This document shows, piece after piece, positions 14,453 to 24,175 of a stretch of 38,734 nt of DNA. Numbering within the stretch: the stretch's first letter is position 1; each line of letters starts with the position of its first letter. The notes beneath the pieces are model-generated. The model saw nothing but the letters and a program-made list of their open reading frames with translations, ran no database searches and was not told where the DNA came from. The DNA is taken from NCBI GenBank assembly GCA_964504985.1, contig CAZDFU010000009.1, positions 1-38,734 of the forward strand. The letters run 5' to 3'. Both the position numbers and the translations under genes were made by a program. The DNA is from CAZDFU01 sp964504985 (GTDB lineage: Bacteria; Patescibacteriota; Microgenomatia; Daviesbacterales; UBA10151).

Positions 14453-15619
14453 ATGAGGCTTCTCCATTTTTCAGACATTCATATTGGCATGGAAAATTAT
14501 GCCAAGCTGGATCCTGAAACCGGGCTTTCTACCCGTCTTTTAGACTTTTTTAAAACATTTGATTTTATTTTGGAAAAGGCTTTTGAAGAAGATGTGGCTG
14601 CAGTTTTATTTGCAGGAGATGCTTATAAAACCCGTGACCCTAATCCTACTCAACAAAGGGGATTTGGGGAAAGAATCAGAAAACTTGCTAAAAAAATCCC
14701 TGTCATACTGGTTGTAGGAAACCATGATACTCCTAACGCAGAAGGAAAAGCTAATACTTTGGATATTTATTCTGCCCTGGAAATTGATAATGTCTGGGTA
14801 TCAAGAAAGCCGGAGCTGTTAAATATTCCTACCAAATCAGGTAATTTACAAATTATCACACTCCCCTGGCTGCATAAAAACGACTATAAGACAGTTGCTG
14901 AAAAATTAAAACTTTTATATGAAAAAATTACCCCTGATTCCCCTGCTGTCTTTTTATCTCACTGCGAAGTGGAAGGAGCATCTTATGGATCTGAAAAGGG
15001 CTTAGCCATTGCTAATGATGTTACTATCCCCTTACCTATCTTACAGGACAAAAGACTCTCATATGTTGCCCTGGGCCATATTCATAAACACCAAGTCTTA
15101 TCTAAAAATCCTCTAATAGTTTACTCAGGCTCTCCCCAAAGAATAGATTTTGGGGAGGAGAAAGAAGAAAAGGGGATATGTTTGGTGGATATCTCAAAGA
15201 TTTCAAATTTCAAATTTCAAATTTCAAATTTTCAATTTATCCCCACCAATGCCAGGAGGTTTTTAACTATCACTGTCGACTTAAAAGGAGGCGACCAAAA
15301 TCCTACTCAAACAATTTTAAGTGAGATAGAAAAATATGATATTAAAGATAAAATTGTAAAGCTGATAATCAATATTCCAGCTGAGTGTGATAAAGAAATT
15401 CAAATGGATAAAATCAAAAAGGCTTTAGAGATTTCACATTTTGTGGCAGGGATATCACGGAATGTTGAAAGATTGGAAAGGGGAAAAATTGATATAGGGA
15501 CTGAGGTAGAATCCTTAACACCAGTTGCTGCTCTGAAAAAATATTTTGAAAGTAAAAAGTATACTCCTGAAAAACAAAAAGAGTTAGAGGGATATGCTTC
15601 AAAACTTTTAGAAAGCTAG
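14453..15619 (+). CDS. sbcD: DNA double-strand-break nuclease subunit SbcD (Mre11-like)
   Basis: A 388-aa calcineurin-like phosphoesterase that forms the nuclease of the SbcCD complex, which opens hairpins and blocked DNA ends. The metal-binding motifs are present: FSDIHIG, FAGDAYK, VGNHDTP, LSHCEVEG and LGHIHKHQ. An in-frame insertion of repeated ATTTCAA units (15196-15235, encoding SNFKFQISNFQF) sits just after the nuclease core. It heads an operon with a Nudix gene (2 bp downstream) and sbcC. Hairpin-cleaving activity is notable in a genome full of palindromes. Confidence 0.9.
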   Translation: MRLLHFSDIHIGMENYAKLDPETGLSTRLLDFFKTFDFILEKAFEEDVAAVLFAGDAYKTRDPNPTQQRGFGERIRKLAKKIPVILVVGNHDTPNAEGKANTLDIYSALEIDNVWVSRKPELLNIPTKSGNLQIITLPWLHKNDYKTVAEKLKLLYEKITPDSPAVFLSHCEVEGASYGSEKGLAIANDVTIPLPILQDKRLSYVALGHIHKHQVLSKNPLIVYSGSPQRIDFGEEKEEKGICLVDISKISNFKFQISNFQFIPTNARRFLTITVDLKGGDQNPTQTILSEIEKYDIKDKIVKLIINIPAECDKEIQMDKIKKALEISHFVAGISRNVERLERGKIDIGTEVESLTPVAALKKYFESKKYTPEKQKELEGYASKLLES

Positions 15620-15620
15620 T

Positions 15621-16040
15621 ATGTCAGGCAGTAGAAAAATTGTTCTGTTTGCATTAATAAGAAGTGGAAAAATTTTGCTTGAAAAACGTTCTATTGAAGG
15701 GTTTGATAAACCCCAGTATCTTATTCCAGGAGGGGCAATTAATGATCATCTTTTGGAAAAATTAGAAGATGCGCTAAAAAGAGAAATGATGGAAGAGCTG
15801 GGAGTAACTCCAATCAATTTTGAACTGTTAACTGAGGAAGATATCCCAGGTATATTTAATAATATGCTTAAAGCCTTTGCAGTAACCTCTTGGGAGGGAG
15901 AGATTCCGGAAATTATTTTAGACAAAGAGGATCCGCACCCTTTAGAATGGATTGATATTGATAAATCTATTGACTTGCTTCCTGCCATGGCGACCAAGGA
16001 AATAATACAAAGTTTAAAAGAATATTTAGCAAAGAAATGA
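15621..16040 (+). CDS. Nudix hydrolase
   Basis: A 139-aa Nudix-fold protein that should hydrolyse a nucleoside diphosphate linked to another group. The Nudix box is GGAINDHLLEKLEDALKREMMEELGV; the catalytic REMMEELG part is canonical, while the spacing between the first Gly and Glu is two residues longer than GX5E. The N-terminal strand carries LLEKRS. It sits between sbcD and sbcC with an ATGA overlap to sbcC, so it is co-translated; a nucleotide-cleaning or repair role is possible but not shown. Confidence 0.85.
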   Translation: MSGSRKIVLFALIRSGKILLEKRSIEGFDKPQYLIPGGAINDHLLEKLEDALKREMMEELGVTPINFELLTEEDIPGIFNNMLKAFAVTSWEGEIPEIILDKEDPHPLEWIDIDKSIDLLPAMATKEIIQSLKEYLAKK

Positions 16041-18196
16041 TACCGGTAAATCTTGCATTATCAAATTTCACATCTTACGGCCAAAGCCCACCTGGTTTGG
16101 ATTTTACAAAATTTAAGCTGGCAGCTATTTCAGGTCTAAACGGTGCCGGCAAATCCTCTCTTTTGGATGCCATCACCTGGTGTGTCTGGGGACAGTCCAG
16201 AACTGGTGATTCCTCTGATGCTTTAATTCACTCCGGAGCAAACATTATGTTTGTGGAGTTTAGATTTGAATTGGACGGGCATATCTACACTATTAAAAGA
16301 TTACGGTCAAAAAAAGGCGGGGGATCAACGTCTCTTGAATTTTGGTCTAACCAACATAACCTGACAGAAGGAACAATTAAGGCTACCCAGGAAAAAATAA
16401 TCCAGGCTCTTCATTTAACTTTTGATACGTTCACCAATTCTTCATATCTTAGGCAGGGTCATGCTGATGAGTTTACCACCAAAGGCCCAACTGAACGGAA
16501 GAGGATTCTAACGGAAATTTTAGGTCTGGACCATTATGATATTTTGGAGCAAAAGGCAAAGGAAAAAATAAAACAAATTCAAATTGATTTAACTTTAAGA
16601 GAATATCAGCTTTTGGAAATTGAGGCAGAACTTTCCAGAAAAGATGAGTCAAAAGAAAAAAAGATTCTAGCTGAGAAAAAAATAAGTCAGATAGAAACTA
16701 CCATAGTAACTTTAGAAAAAGAATTTAAAAACTTACAGGAACAAAGAGCTTCTTTGGCAGCAACCAATGAACAACAAAATAAATTAAAACAAACCCTCCT
16801 AGATTTACAGAATGAATTAAATGAGATTTTAGCCCAGGGAAAATCCCGGGCAGAAAGCATTAAAAAATTAGAGGAAGAACTTTTAGCGCTTCCAACTTTT
16901 GAGGAAAAGTTATAAGAATTAAAAATCCTGGAAAAAGAAAAAGAGGAATATTCCATAGCCTTCCAAAAAAAATTAGAACTGGAAAATCAACTAACATTCT
17001 TAAAGGGAGCATTTTCATTGAAAAATCAACAGATAGACACTCTTCAAAAAAAGCTTTCTGAGATAAAAAACCGCATTGAAAATCTGGAAAAAGATTCAGC
17101 CAAATGCCCTACTTGTGGTCAAGCTATAAAATTGGATCAAAAAGAAAAGGTTAAGCAAGAGTATTTAACTGAAGAGAAAAAAATAAGCACCGGAATTTCT
17201 GAAATTAAAACTGAAGATGAGGAGTCTAAAATCAAAAAATTAGAGGAAGAGATTGATTCTATAAAATTAGATGACCATAAATATCAGGAAACACTGAAAA
17301 AAATTAATGAACTCTCTGCTTTACAAGAAAAAAGAGAAAAACTGATTATTGCTCAGGCAACCTTAGAATCTGAAAAAAAAGTTGTTTTAGAAATGCGCTC
17401 CCTTTTTATAAATAAAAAATCCCAGATAGAAAAACTGGAAAGTGATGTCCAGAAATTGCCTGATTTAGAAAGTAATTTAAATGGTTTAACCATCTTAGTT
17501 AATAAGAAGGAATTGGAACTAAATAATTTAAGAATGGAGGAAAAAGAAGCCAGAAACCAACTGGGCCAGGCCACAGAGATAATTTCAAGGGTTGAGCAAA
17601 TGGAAAAAGAAGCCTTAAAAAAACAAGAAGAAAAGAAAAAATTACAAAAGGAAAAGAATATATATGAAGAGTTGTCTTTAGCTTTTGGTAAAAAAGGAAT
17701 TCAGGCCATGATTATTGAGGCTGCCATACCAGAAATTGAAGATGAAGCTAACCAGCTGCTGGGGAAACTAACAGAAGGCAGGATGAAAATATCTTTACAA
17801 ACACAAAGGGAGACAAAAACAAAATTAGAATCTGGAGAAAAAGGTATTGTGGAGACTTTGGATATTATCATCTCTGATGAGATGGGCGAAAGACTTTATG
17901 AAAACTGGTCAGGAGGTGAACAGTTCAGAGTAAATTTTGCCATCCGCTTAGCCATTTCAAAACTATTGACCCGCCGGTCTGGTGCTAAGCTGCAGTTTTT
18001 GGTAATTGACGAAGGATTTGGCACCCAGGATGCTCCTGGCAGAAACAGGCTGGTGGAGGTATTGGATACTATTAAAGATGATTTTGAGAAAATTTTGGTA
18101 ATAACTCATATTGAGGAGTTAAAAGATGAATTCCCAGTTAGAATTGAAGTTTCCAAAAATTCAGAAGGATCCACTTTTGAGATGATGGGAGTCTGA
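16037..18196 (+). pseudogene. sbcC: SbcC (Rad50-like) ATPase interrupted by one in-frame TAA
   Basis: The frame runs for 720 codons with one internal stop, TAA at 16913-16915, in the first coiled-coil arm. Both sides remain in the same frame: the N-part has Walker A GLNGAGKSSLLDAI and the Q-loop LRQGHADEF; the C-part has the zinc hook CPTCGQ (about 17105), the ABC signature WSGGEQFRVNFA and Walker B FLVIDEGFGTQD. A single base change of a Lys or Gln codon would explain it. It is either a recent nonsense mutation, a sequencing error, or a gene expressed as two pieces (second start near TTG 17018). SbcC dimers bridge and melt DNA ends for SbcD. Confidence 0.85.
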
Positions 18197-18202
18197 TATA
18201 CA
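18197..18202 (+). promoter_or_regulatory. -10 box before the 18211 gene
   Basis: TATACA eight bases before ATG 18211, with TTTTGA 16 bp upstream inside the sbcC end. This implies a leaderless transcript starting the metG unit. Confidence 0.4.
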
Positions 18203-18210
18203 ATGGGTAT

Positions 18211-18588
18211 ATGCAAAAAATTATCACAAGAATTATTCCAGCATTATTTTTTTGGGGGATTTTTATTTTTACACTTTTACAAATACCCTACCCTCAAAAC
18301 ATTACCCAGGCATATCTTTTTCAGTTAATTCTGTTTTTTATCCCTTTATTTTTAGCTATTTTGCTTACCTTAAATATTTTCTTAAAAAAAAGTCTGGTTG
18401 CTGGATCTATTTCATTAGGAACAATCTTACTCCTAATTCTTAAAGCCTTAGATTCTTTAAATTTAATTACAGCATCTTTAATTGTTATTTCTGTAGGTCT
18501 TTTAATCAGTTATTTCAAAAAGCTGAAGAAAAAAGATTTGACTAAGTGGGAAAAAATCCCTAAGATAACGAACTTAGGAAGGAAATAA
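18211..18588 (+). CDS. Small polytopic membrane protein, unknown function
   Basis: A 125-aa protein that is almost wholly hydrophobic, with about four membrane helices (residues 9-24, 32-52, 59-76, 84-103) and a basic, charged C-terminal tail (KKLKKKDLTKWEKIP) expected in the cytoplasm. No family is recognised. It lies five bases before metG and has its own -10 box, so it probably leads that transcript. Confidence 0.65.
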   Translation: MQKIITRIIPALFFWGIFIFTLLQIPYPQNITQAYLFQLILFFIPLFLAILLTLNIFLKKSLVAGSISLGTILLLILKALDSLNLITASLIVISVGLLISYFKKLKKKDLTKWEKIPKITNLGRK

Positions 18589-18593
18589 TTTAT

Positions 18594-19988
18594 ATGGATA
18601 AAATTAAGAAGTATTTTGTTACTACGCCAATTTATTATGTCAATGACACTGCCCACATCGGTCATACTTACACAACAGTTGCTGCTGATGTGGTAACGCG
18701 CTATTACAAACAAAGAGGCTATGATGCTAGATTACTAACTGGTACTGATGAGCATGGAGCAAAAATTGCCGAAGCTGCAAAAAAACATGGTAAGAAACCA
18801 AAAGAATATGCTGATGAAATATCGGAAAAATTCAAACAGGCTTGGAAAAAATTAAACATTAATTATGTAAGGTTTATAAGAACTACAGATGAAGATCATA
18901 TTAAAGTAGCTCAGGAATTTCTGCAGAAACTTTATGATAAAGGTGCTATTGATTCAAAACCGAGGCTTTACAAGGGCTTATATTGTGTGGGACATGAGAA
19001 GTTTATGTCAGTGGATGAATTAGTTAATGGATTGTGTCCCGACCATCAGACCAAACCAATTGAACATTCTGAGGAGAATTATTATTTTAAACTAAGTAAT
19101 TACCAGGAACAGTTAAAGAGACTCGTTAGCTCTGATGAAATAAAAATTAGACCTCAATCTAGAAAAAATGAAATTTTGGGTAAATTAAAACAGGGATTAG
19201 AGGATATATCAATCTCTAGAGCTAATCTTGAATGGGGTATCCCCTTACCATTTGATCCTTCACATACTTCTTATGTATGGATAGAAGCCCTGATTAACTA
19301 TTATACATATGGGTCACAAAATGGTGTTTGGCCTGCTGATTTACATTTAGTAGGAAGAGATATAGTCTGGTTTCATGCCATCATCTGGCCTGCAATGCTT
19401 TTAGCTCTTGATGAAAAACTACCTAAGGAAATTTTTGGGCATGGATTTTTCACTATCAATGGTCAGAAGATGTCTAAAACCATTGGCAATGTTATTCATC
19501 CTGATGATTTAGCAGACAAATATGGAGTTGATGGAACTAGATATGTACTTTTAGCATCATTCCCATTCGGGGAGGATGGGGATTTTTCATGGGATTCATT
19601 TGATCAACTTTATAATGCTAATTTAGCAAATGGATTAGGAAACTTAGTGGCAAGGGTTGCTAAACTTTGTGAGCAAAATAATATTGAAGCAACTGAAGGA
19701 TCAAATGTCTGGTGTGCTGATTTGGAAAAGTATATGGGGGAATTTAAATTCAACGAAGCCATAGCAGTAATCTGGCAGCTTATCTCTGAGGCAGATAAGA
19801 AAATTAACCAGGAAAAACCCTGGCAGTTAAAAGGGGAGGGGTTGAAAAAAGCTTTACTGGACTATGTTAAAAGAATTCAAGCAATAGGTTTTAATCTGCA
19901 GCCATTTATGCCACAAACTGCTGAGAAGATTTTAAACCAGTTTTCAGGAACAATTAAATCACAAGCTCCGCTTTTTCCTAGAATTTAA
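18594..19988 (+). CDS. metG: Methionyl-tRNA synthetase
   Basis: A 464-aa class I synthetase that charges tRNA-Met. The HIGH motif is residues 21-24 and KMSKT is at about 292-296. The connective-peptide insert contains CVGHEKF..GLCPDH, an apparently reduced zinc knuckle in which one of the usual Cys is His. The anticodon-binding helical bundle ends at LQPFMPQTAEKILNQF; the C-terminal EMAP-like dimerisation domain found in many bacteria is absent. AGGAAGGAA upstream is a plausible ribosome-binding site. Confidence 0.95.
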   Translation: MDKIKKYFVTTPIYYVNDTAHIGHTYTTVAADVVTRYYKQRGYDARLLTGTDEHGAKIAEAAKKHGKKPKEYADEISEKFKQAWKKLNINYVRFIRTTDEDHIKVAQEFLQKLYDKGAIDSKPRLYKGLYCVGHEKFMSVDELVNGLCPDHQTKPIEHSEENYYFKLSNYQEQLKRLVSSDEIKIRPQSRKNEILGKLKQGLEDISISRANLEWGIPLPFDPSHTSYVWIEALINYYTYGSQNGVWPADLHLVGRDIVWFHAIIWPAMLLALDEKLPKEIFGHGFFTINGQKMSKTIGNVIHPDDLADKYGVDGTRYVLLASFPFGEDGDFSWDSFDQLYNANLANGLGNLVARVAKLCEQNNIEATEGSNVWCADLEKYMGEFKFNEAIAVIWQLISEADKKINQEKPWQLKGEGLKKALLDYVKRIQAIGFNLQPFMPQTAEKILNQFSGTIKSQAPLFPRI

Positions 19989-19990
19989 TC

Positions 19991-20869
19991 ATGTTAATTG
20001 ATACACATGCTCATCTTTATTGGGAAGATTTTAAAAAAGATCTAGATCAAGTTATCAAACGTTCCATTGATAAGGGGGTTACAACTGTTATTAATGTAGG
20101 AGTTGATGTGAATTTGTCAAAAAAAGCCCTTCGACAAGCTCAGGGTAAACTGAGTGAAGTTTCAGGACTAACTGCTTATTCAACTATTGGAATTCATCCA
20201 CATGAGGCAATAAAATATTATGATGGTGTATCCATACATAAAGACATAGAGGAATTGGAAAAACTATATCATTCTAAACCAGATCAAACCCATCCTGAGC
20301 AAGACCGAAGGATTATAGCAATTGGAGAATGCGGTTTAGACTTCTTTTTTCAAACTAATCTATACCCCACTTCTCTCTCTGGCGATCAGCAAAAGGTTTT
20401 ACAAAGAAGGCTTTTTCAAGCTCAAATTGATTTGGCAAAAAAACTAAACCTTCCTCTTTTGGTTCATTGCAGAGACGATAGATCAAAAAATCCCGGTAAC
20501 TCTGAGGCTTGGGATGAGGTTATAAAAATGATAGGCAACCACCCTGCAATCTTACATTGTTATTCAGGTCTTATCTCAACTACCAACTACATACTACAAA
20601 CCACCAACTTGCTGGTTTCATTTGCAGCTAATATTACTTACCCAAAAAACGGATATTTAAGAGAAGCAGTCAAAATCTTACCGCTTAATAAGATTTGCTT
20701 TGAAACAGACTCCCCTTTTTTGGCTCCTCAATCCAAAAGAGGACAAAGAAATGAACCATCAACTGTTGAAGAAATAGCCCAACTGGTAGCAGAACTCAAG
20801 GGAATATCCTTTGGAGAGGCAGCTAATCAGACTACAGGAAACGTCAAAAAGTTTCTTAAAATTAGCTAA
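19991..20869 (+). CDS. TatD-family metal-dependent DNase
   Basis: A 292-aa TIM-barrel hydrolase. Metal and catalytic residues: DTHAHL (H6, H8), GECGLDF (Glu), LLVHCRD (His), ILHCYSG (His) and FETDSPFL (Asp). TatD proteins are 3'-5' DNases linked to repair. Two in-frame repeat inserts lengthen it: a CCTTCGACAAGCTCAGGG palindrome (20127-20158, encoding ALRQAQGKLSEVS) and a low-complexity stretch (about 20576-20612, STTNYILQTTNL). It follows metG by two bases, a common pairing in bacteria. Confidence 0.92.
   Translation: MLIDTHAHLYWEDFKKDLDQVIKRSIDKGVTTVINVGVDVNLSKKALRQAQGKLSEVSGLTAYSTIGIHPHEAIKYYDGVSIHKDIEELEKLYHSKPDQTHPEQDRRIIAIGECGLDFFFQTNLYPTSLSGDQQKVLQRRLFQAQIDLAKKLNLPLLVHCRDDRSKNPGNSEAWDEVIKMIGNHPAILHCYSGLISTTNYILQTTNLLVSFAANITYPKNGYLREAVKILPLNKICFETDSPFLAPQSKRGQRNEPSTVEEIAQLVAELKGISFGEAANQTTGNVKKFLKIS
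20127..20158 (+). repeat. In-frame palindromic repeat in tatD-like gene
   Basis: CCCTTCGACAAGCTCAGGG followed by TAAACTGAGTGAAG. This is the clearest example in the window of the dispersed CTTCGAC..GCTCAGG family; it is 33 bp or so and preserves the frame. Confidence 0.75.
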
Positions 20870-20880
20870 AATCCCTAGGT

Positions 20881-20925
20881 GCCTGCTCTCCTCCTCGCTC
20901 GACGCGAGTCGAAGCGGGCCTAATC
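20881..20925. repeat. GC-rich palindromic repeat between tatD-like and GT2 genes
   Basis: Contains CTCGACGCGAGTCGAAGCGGG, with a self-complementary CTCGAC/GCGAG core, in an otherwise AT-rich gap. Same family as the coding-region inserts. Confidence 0.6.
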
Positions 20926-20947
20926 CACCTCCCAGGTGTCTTCTTAT

Positions 20948-20976
20948 TTGCTTTCTGAGGCACAACTGGTTAAACT
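20948..20976 (+). promoter_or_regulatory. Promoter of the GT2 gene
   Basis: TTGCTT (20948-20953) and TAAACT (20971-20976), 17 bp apart, ending ten bases before ATG 20987. It favours this ATG over the in-frame GTG at 20936. Confidence 0.45.
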
Positions 20977-20986
20977 TAACTTATAC

Positions 20987-22762
20987 ATGAGACTGCTTTT
21001 GGTCTTTTTTATTGGGTTTCTGTCCTTTTTCTACCTGTCAGAAATCATTCAGCGCCTTATTTCGGAAATCCGCTATAGTTTAGTAGGTTTTATCTTTATA
21101 ATCTTAGGCTTTTTAGTAGGATTTCTAGGAGGCAGCCTTTTCCCGGAAGGGTTAAATGTCTTAGTGGCTCTATTTTTAACAGGAGCAGGCTTAGGCACAA
21201 CTCTTCATCATCTACTATCCCGTAAATTTATTCTTTTTCAGAAATTAGAAAAGGAGTTTGTGTTAAAACATGAAAGCGGTTTTGAAAGATTTTTGGAAAT
21301 TTTACCAGGCGGTTTAACCTGGCTTGCGCTAACTTCCCCTATCTGGCTTTCTTTCTCCTTGCCTTTTGCTGCTGCCTATCTGATTTTAATTGCTGATGTT
21401 TACTGGCTTTTAACAGCTCTAAGGATTGGGGTTTTAATCATGATAGGCTATAGGAAAATGGAATGGGCAAAAAAACAAAACTGGTTTGGGATGCTGCAGA
21501 AGGATTTTCCCGGACAATCAGACAGATTCTATCATCTGATCCTTATTCCAACATATAAAGAATCTCTACATGTTCTTACTTCTACCTTTGATGCCATAAC
21601 AAATTGCCGGTATCCTAAAGATAAAATTTTCCTGGCAGTAGGGTTTGAGGAAAGGGATAGCCCGCAGAAAATTAAAGATACTACTGACTATCTTAAGAAG
21701 GCGGAAAAGAAAATATCTAAAGTATTCACCACCACTCACCCTTATGGACTGGTTGGTGAAGTTGCTGGGCAGGGATCAAATAAAAACTGGATGATCTCGC
21801 ATATTGTTCCGCAGCTTAAAAAGATGGGGATAAAAATTGAAGATGTTTTGGTAACTACTTTAGATGCTGATTTTGTGATTCATCCTCAATTCTTATCAGG
21901 CGCGTTATATAAATACTTGTCCACACCAGAGATAGAACGGGACAAGAGGAGTTTTACCGGAGTATTTTTGTATCATAATAACTATTGGCAAACCCCCACT
22001 CCCATGAGGCTTATGGCCACAGGCACTTCTTTTTGGCAGATGGCTGAAATGGTTGGTTCTGATAAATATATGAACTATTCTTCTATGTCCATAAGTTTAA
22101 AAGCTCTTGTTGATGTAGGAGGGTGGATACCGGATAAAGTTAATGACGATTCAGGATTTTATTGGAAAGCCTATTACCATTTTAACGGTAACTATAAAGT
22201 TATCCCTCATTTCCTGCCGATATCGGGTGATGCTGTCCAGGATACAACTCTTTTTAGAACCTTTCAAAACCAATATTTGCAAATTAAAAGATGGGCTTAT
22301 GGAGTGGAACATATGCCATTTATTGTTAAACAGTATTTTCAAAGGGATGTTGATTTCTGGGATAAAACAGATAAACTGCTTTTTAAGGTTTGGGGGGATT
22401 TAAAGTGGGGATTTTTGGCTATTTTTGTCACCTTTGGCAGTTTACTAATTCCCCTTGTTAACCCACAGTTTAAAACATCTGTATTGTCAGTTAATTTACC
22501 GATAGTTTCTTCCTGGGTATTAACAGCAGCTTTTCTTGGTCTTTTTGCCACAATTTTTGTACATGAAAAGACCGCTCCAAAAAGACCTGCAAATTGGTCT
22601 AAGTTCAAAAAGGCTTGGTCTTATATCCAATGGCTTTTAGTGCCCATTATCTTAATCACCATTTCATCCCTGCCGGCAATAGACGCCCAAACCTCTCTAA
22701 TGTTCGGCAGGAAATTAGAATTTAGAGTAACTAACAAAGCCAGGCTTTTAGAAAAAAGCTAA
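20987..22762 (+). CDS. Membrane family-2 glycosyltransferase
   Basis: A 591-aa processive-type GT2 enzyme. Membrane helices flank the catalytic domain (about five before residue 165, about three after residue 480). Motifs in order: LILIPTYKES, the DxD-like LDADF (about residues 290-296) that binds the metal-nucleotide, a NDDSGFYWKA acceptor region and QYLQIKRWAYG (about 430-440), the Q..RW motif of synthases that extend polysaccharide. It probably makes or exports an envelope glycan; the sugar is unknown. It leads a run of envelope genes. Confidence 0.85.
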   Translation: MRLLLVFFIGFLSFFYLSEIIQRLISEIRYSLVGFIFIILGFLVGFLGGSLFPEGLNVLVALFLTGAGLGTTLHHLLSRKFILFQKLEKEFVLKHESGFERFLEILPGGLTWLALTSPIWLSFSLPFAAAYLILIADVYWLLTALRIGVLIMIGYRKMEWAKKQNWFGMLQKDFPGQSDRFYHLILIPTYKESLHVLTSTFDAITNCRYPKDKIFLAVGFEERDSPQKIKDTTDYLKKAEKKISKVFTTTHPYGLVGEVAGQGSNKNWMISHIVPQLKKMGIKIEDVLVTTLDADFVIHPQFLSGALYKYLSTPEIERDKRSFTGVFLYHNNYWQTPTPMRLMATGTSFWQMAEMVGSDKYMNYSSMSISLKALVDVGGWIPDKVNDDSGFYWKAYYHFNGNYKVIPHFLPISGDAVQDTTLFRTFQNQYLQIKRWAYGVEHMPFIVKQYFQRDVDFWDKTDKLLFKVWGDLKWGFLAIFVTFGSLLIPLVNPQFKTSVLSVNLPIVSSWVLTAAFLGLFATIFVHEKTAPKRPANWSKFKKAWSYIQWLLVPIILITISSLPAIDAQTSLMFGRKLEFRVTNKARLLEKS

Positions 22763-22766
22763 TAAT

Positions 22767-23126
22767 ATGTTTAATTCAACTAAGCTAAACCTGCTCTTTC
22801 ACCATGAAACGAATCTTTGGATAAACGCCATCCCCCTGTCTTTATCCTTATTTATCACTTTGTTTACCGCGTTTTATTCAAAAATTTTGCCTCCAAAATT
22901 ACCTCTTTTATACTCTCTTCCCTGGGGGGAAAATCAGCTTGTAAACCACCAGCAATTACTGATAATCCCAAGCATTATTAGCTTAATTACGCTTCTTAAT
23001 CTTATTATCTCTTGGCAGCTCCACGATTCTCAGAAATTCTTTAAAAAAATATTAATATTCTCATCTTTATTAATCAGCCTGATATTAACTATTACGTTTC
23101 TAAAGATTGTATTTATCTTTCTATAA
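22767..23126 (+). CDS. Small membrane protein, unknown function
   Basis: A 119-aa protein with three predicted membrane helices (about residues 19-37, 63-82 and 92-117) and a PPKLPLLYSLPWGENQL loop between the first two. Similar short proteins occur next to WecA-like genes in CPR genomes, but no function is known to me. It overlaps the next gene by one base (stop-start TAATG), so it is translated together with the WecA-like enzyme. Confidence 0.7.
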   Translation: MFNSTKLNLLFHHETNLWINAIPLSLSLFITLFTAFYSKILPPKLPLLYSLPWGENQLVNHQQLLIIPSIISLITLLNLIISWQLHDSQKFFKKILIFSSLLISLILTITFLKIVFIFL

Positions 23127-24175
23127 TGGAATTTTTTTTGCCTGCCTTTATCTCTTTGTTAATTACTGTTTTAGCTATCCCCCCAACTATTATACTTGCT
23201 AGAAAATTTAATTTATTAGACAATCCCAAGATCCGGCTTCATCCTGCTCATACCCAAAACCGGACTGTAGCAAGAGCAGGAGGTTTACCGGTATTTATTG
23301 CCATTTGCCTCACCCTATTAATCTTTATCCCTTTTTCCAAAATCATTTTAGGAATCCTCTCTGGTTTAACTATATTGGTTTTAATTGGTCTTTTGGATGA
23401 TAAATATCAAAACTTCTCTCCTTATTTAAGACTGGCTGGTCAATTTATTGCTGCCTTTATTGTAATAACAACAGGCATAGGGATAAATTTTATTACCAAT
23501 CCTTTAGGAGGAATTTTTCATCTGGATACCATACCCTTCTTACCTGCTATTTTAGGACTTATTTGGATTGTATGGGTGATGAATATGATCAACTGGTCAA
23601 AAGGGGTTGACGGGCAGATGCCCGGAGTTGTAAGCGTGGCAGCTTTTATTTTGGGGCTTTTATCCTTAAAATTAAATTTGCTTCAGGATCCCTCTCAAAT
23701 AATAACTGCCAAGCTGGCATTTATTGTTGCAGGAGCCTCTTTGGGGCTTTTAATATTTAATTGGCACCCTGCTAAGATTTTTCCCGGATTTTCCGGCTCA
23801 TGTATTTTGGGATTTATGATAGCACTTCTTGCCATCCTGACAGGAGCAAAGCTGGCCACCGCAGGACTGGTGCTTTTAATCCCTGCCACCGATTTTGCGT
23901 ATACATTTTTCAGAAGAATTTTGCAGGGTAAATCTCCTGTTTGGGGCGACCGGGGACACTTGCATCACAAACTTCTGGAAAAGGGTTTCACTCATTCTCA
24001 AATCTCCTTGTTTTATATTTTTGGATCTGGTATGTTAGGTGCAGCTGCTCTTAAACTATCATCACAAGGTAAATTATTTGCAGCCAGCCTAGTTGCACTT
24101 TTAATACTGGGAATTATTTTATGGCTAAATTTTTTTGGGGACTTATCAAAACAACCAGACCAAGACAATGGATAA
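23126..24175 (+). CDS. WecA/MraY-superfamily phosphoglycosyl transferase
   Basis: A 349-aa polytopic enzyme that moves a sugar-phosphate from a UDP-sugar to undecaprenyl phosphate at the membrane. Motifs: ARAGGLPVF, GLLDDKYQN (Asp-Asp for Mg), MINWSKGVDGQMPG (variant of the N..DG..G loop) and GDRGHLHHKLL (HxHH). The HLHH motif favours the WecA/TagO group over MraY. The NMINWSKGVDG loop has a one- to two-residue variation against the usual NxxNxIDGLDG. It likely starts a polysaccharide used by the neighbouring GT2. Confidence 0.88.
   Translation: MEFFLPAFISLLITVLAIPPTIILARKFNLLDNPKIRLHPAHTQNRTVARAGGLPVFIAICLTLLIFIPFSKIILGILSGLTILVLIGLLDDKYQNFSPYLRLAGQFIAAFIVITTGIGINFITNPLGGIFHLDTIPFLPAILGLIWIVWVMNMINWSKGVDGQMPGVVSVAAFILGLLSLKLNLLQDPSQIITAKLAFIVAGASLGLLIFNWHPAKIFPGFSGSCILGFMIALLAILTGAKLATAGLVLLIPATDFAYTFFRRILQGKSPVWGDRGHLHHKLLEKGFTHSQISLFYIFGSGMLGAAALKLSSQGKLFAASLVALLILGIILWLNFFGDLSKQPDQDNG

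Noticed and set aside
16037..18196. Stop-codon reassignment to explain the sbcC TAA
   Set aside because: Many other genes in the window end with TAA in normal places, and known CPR recoding concerns TGA, not TAA.
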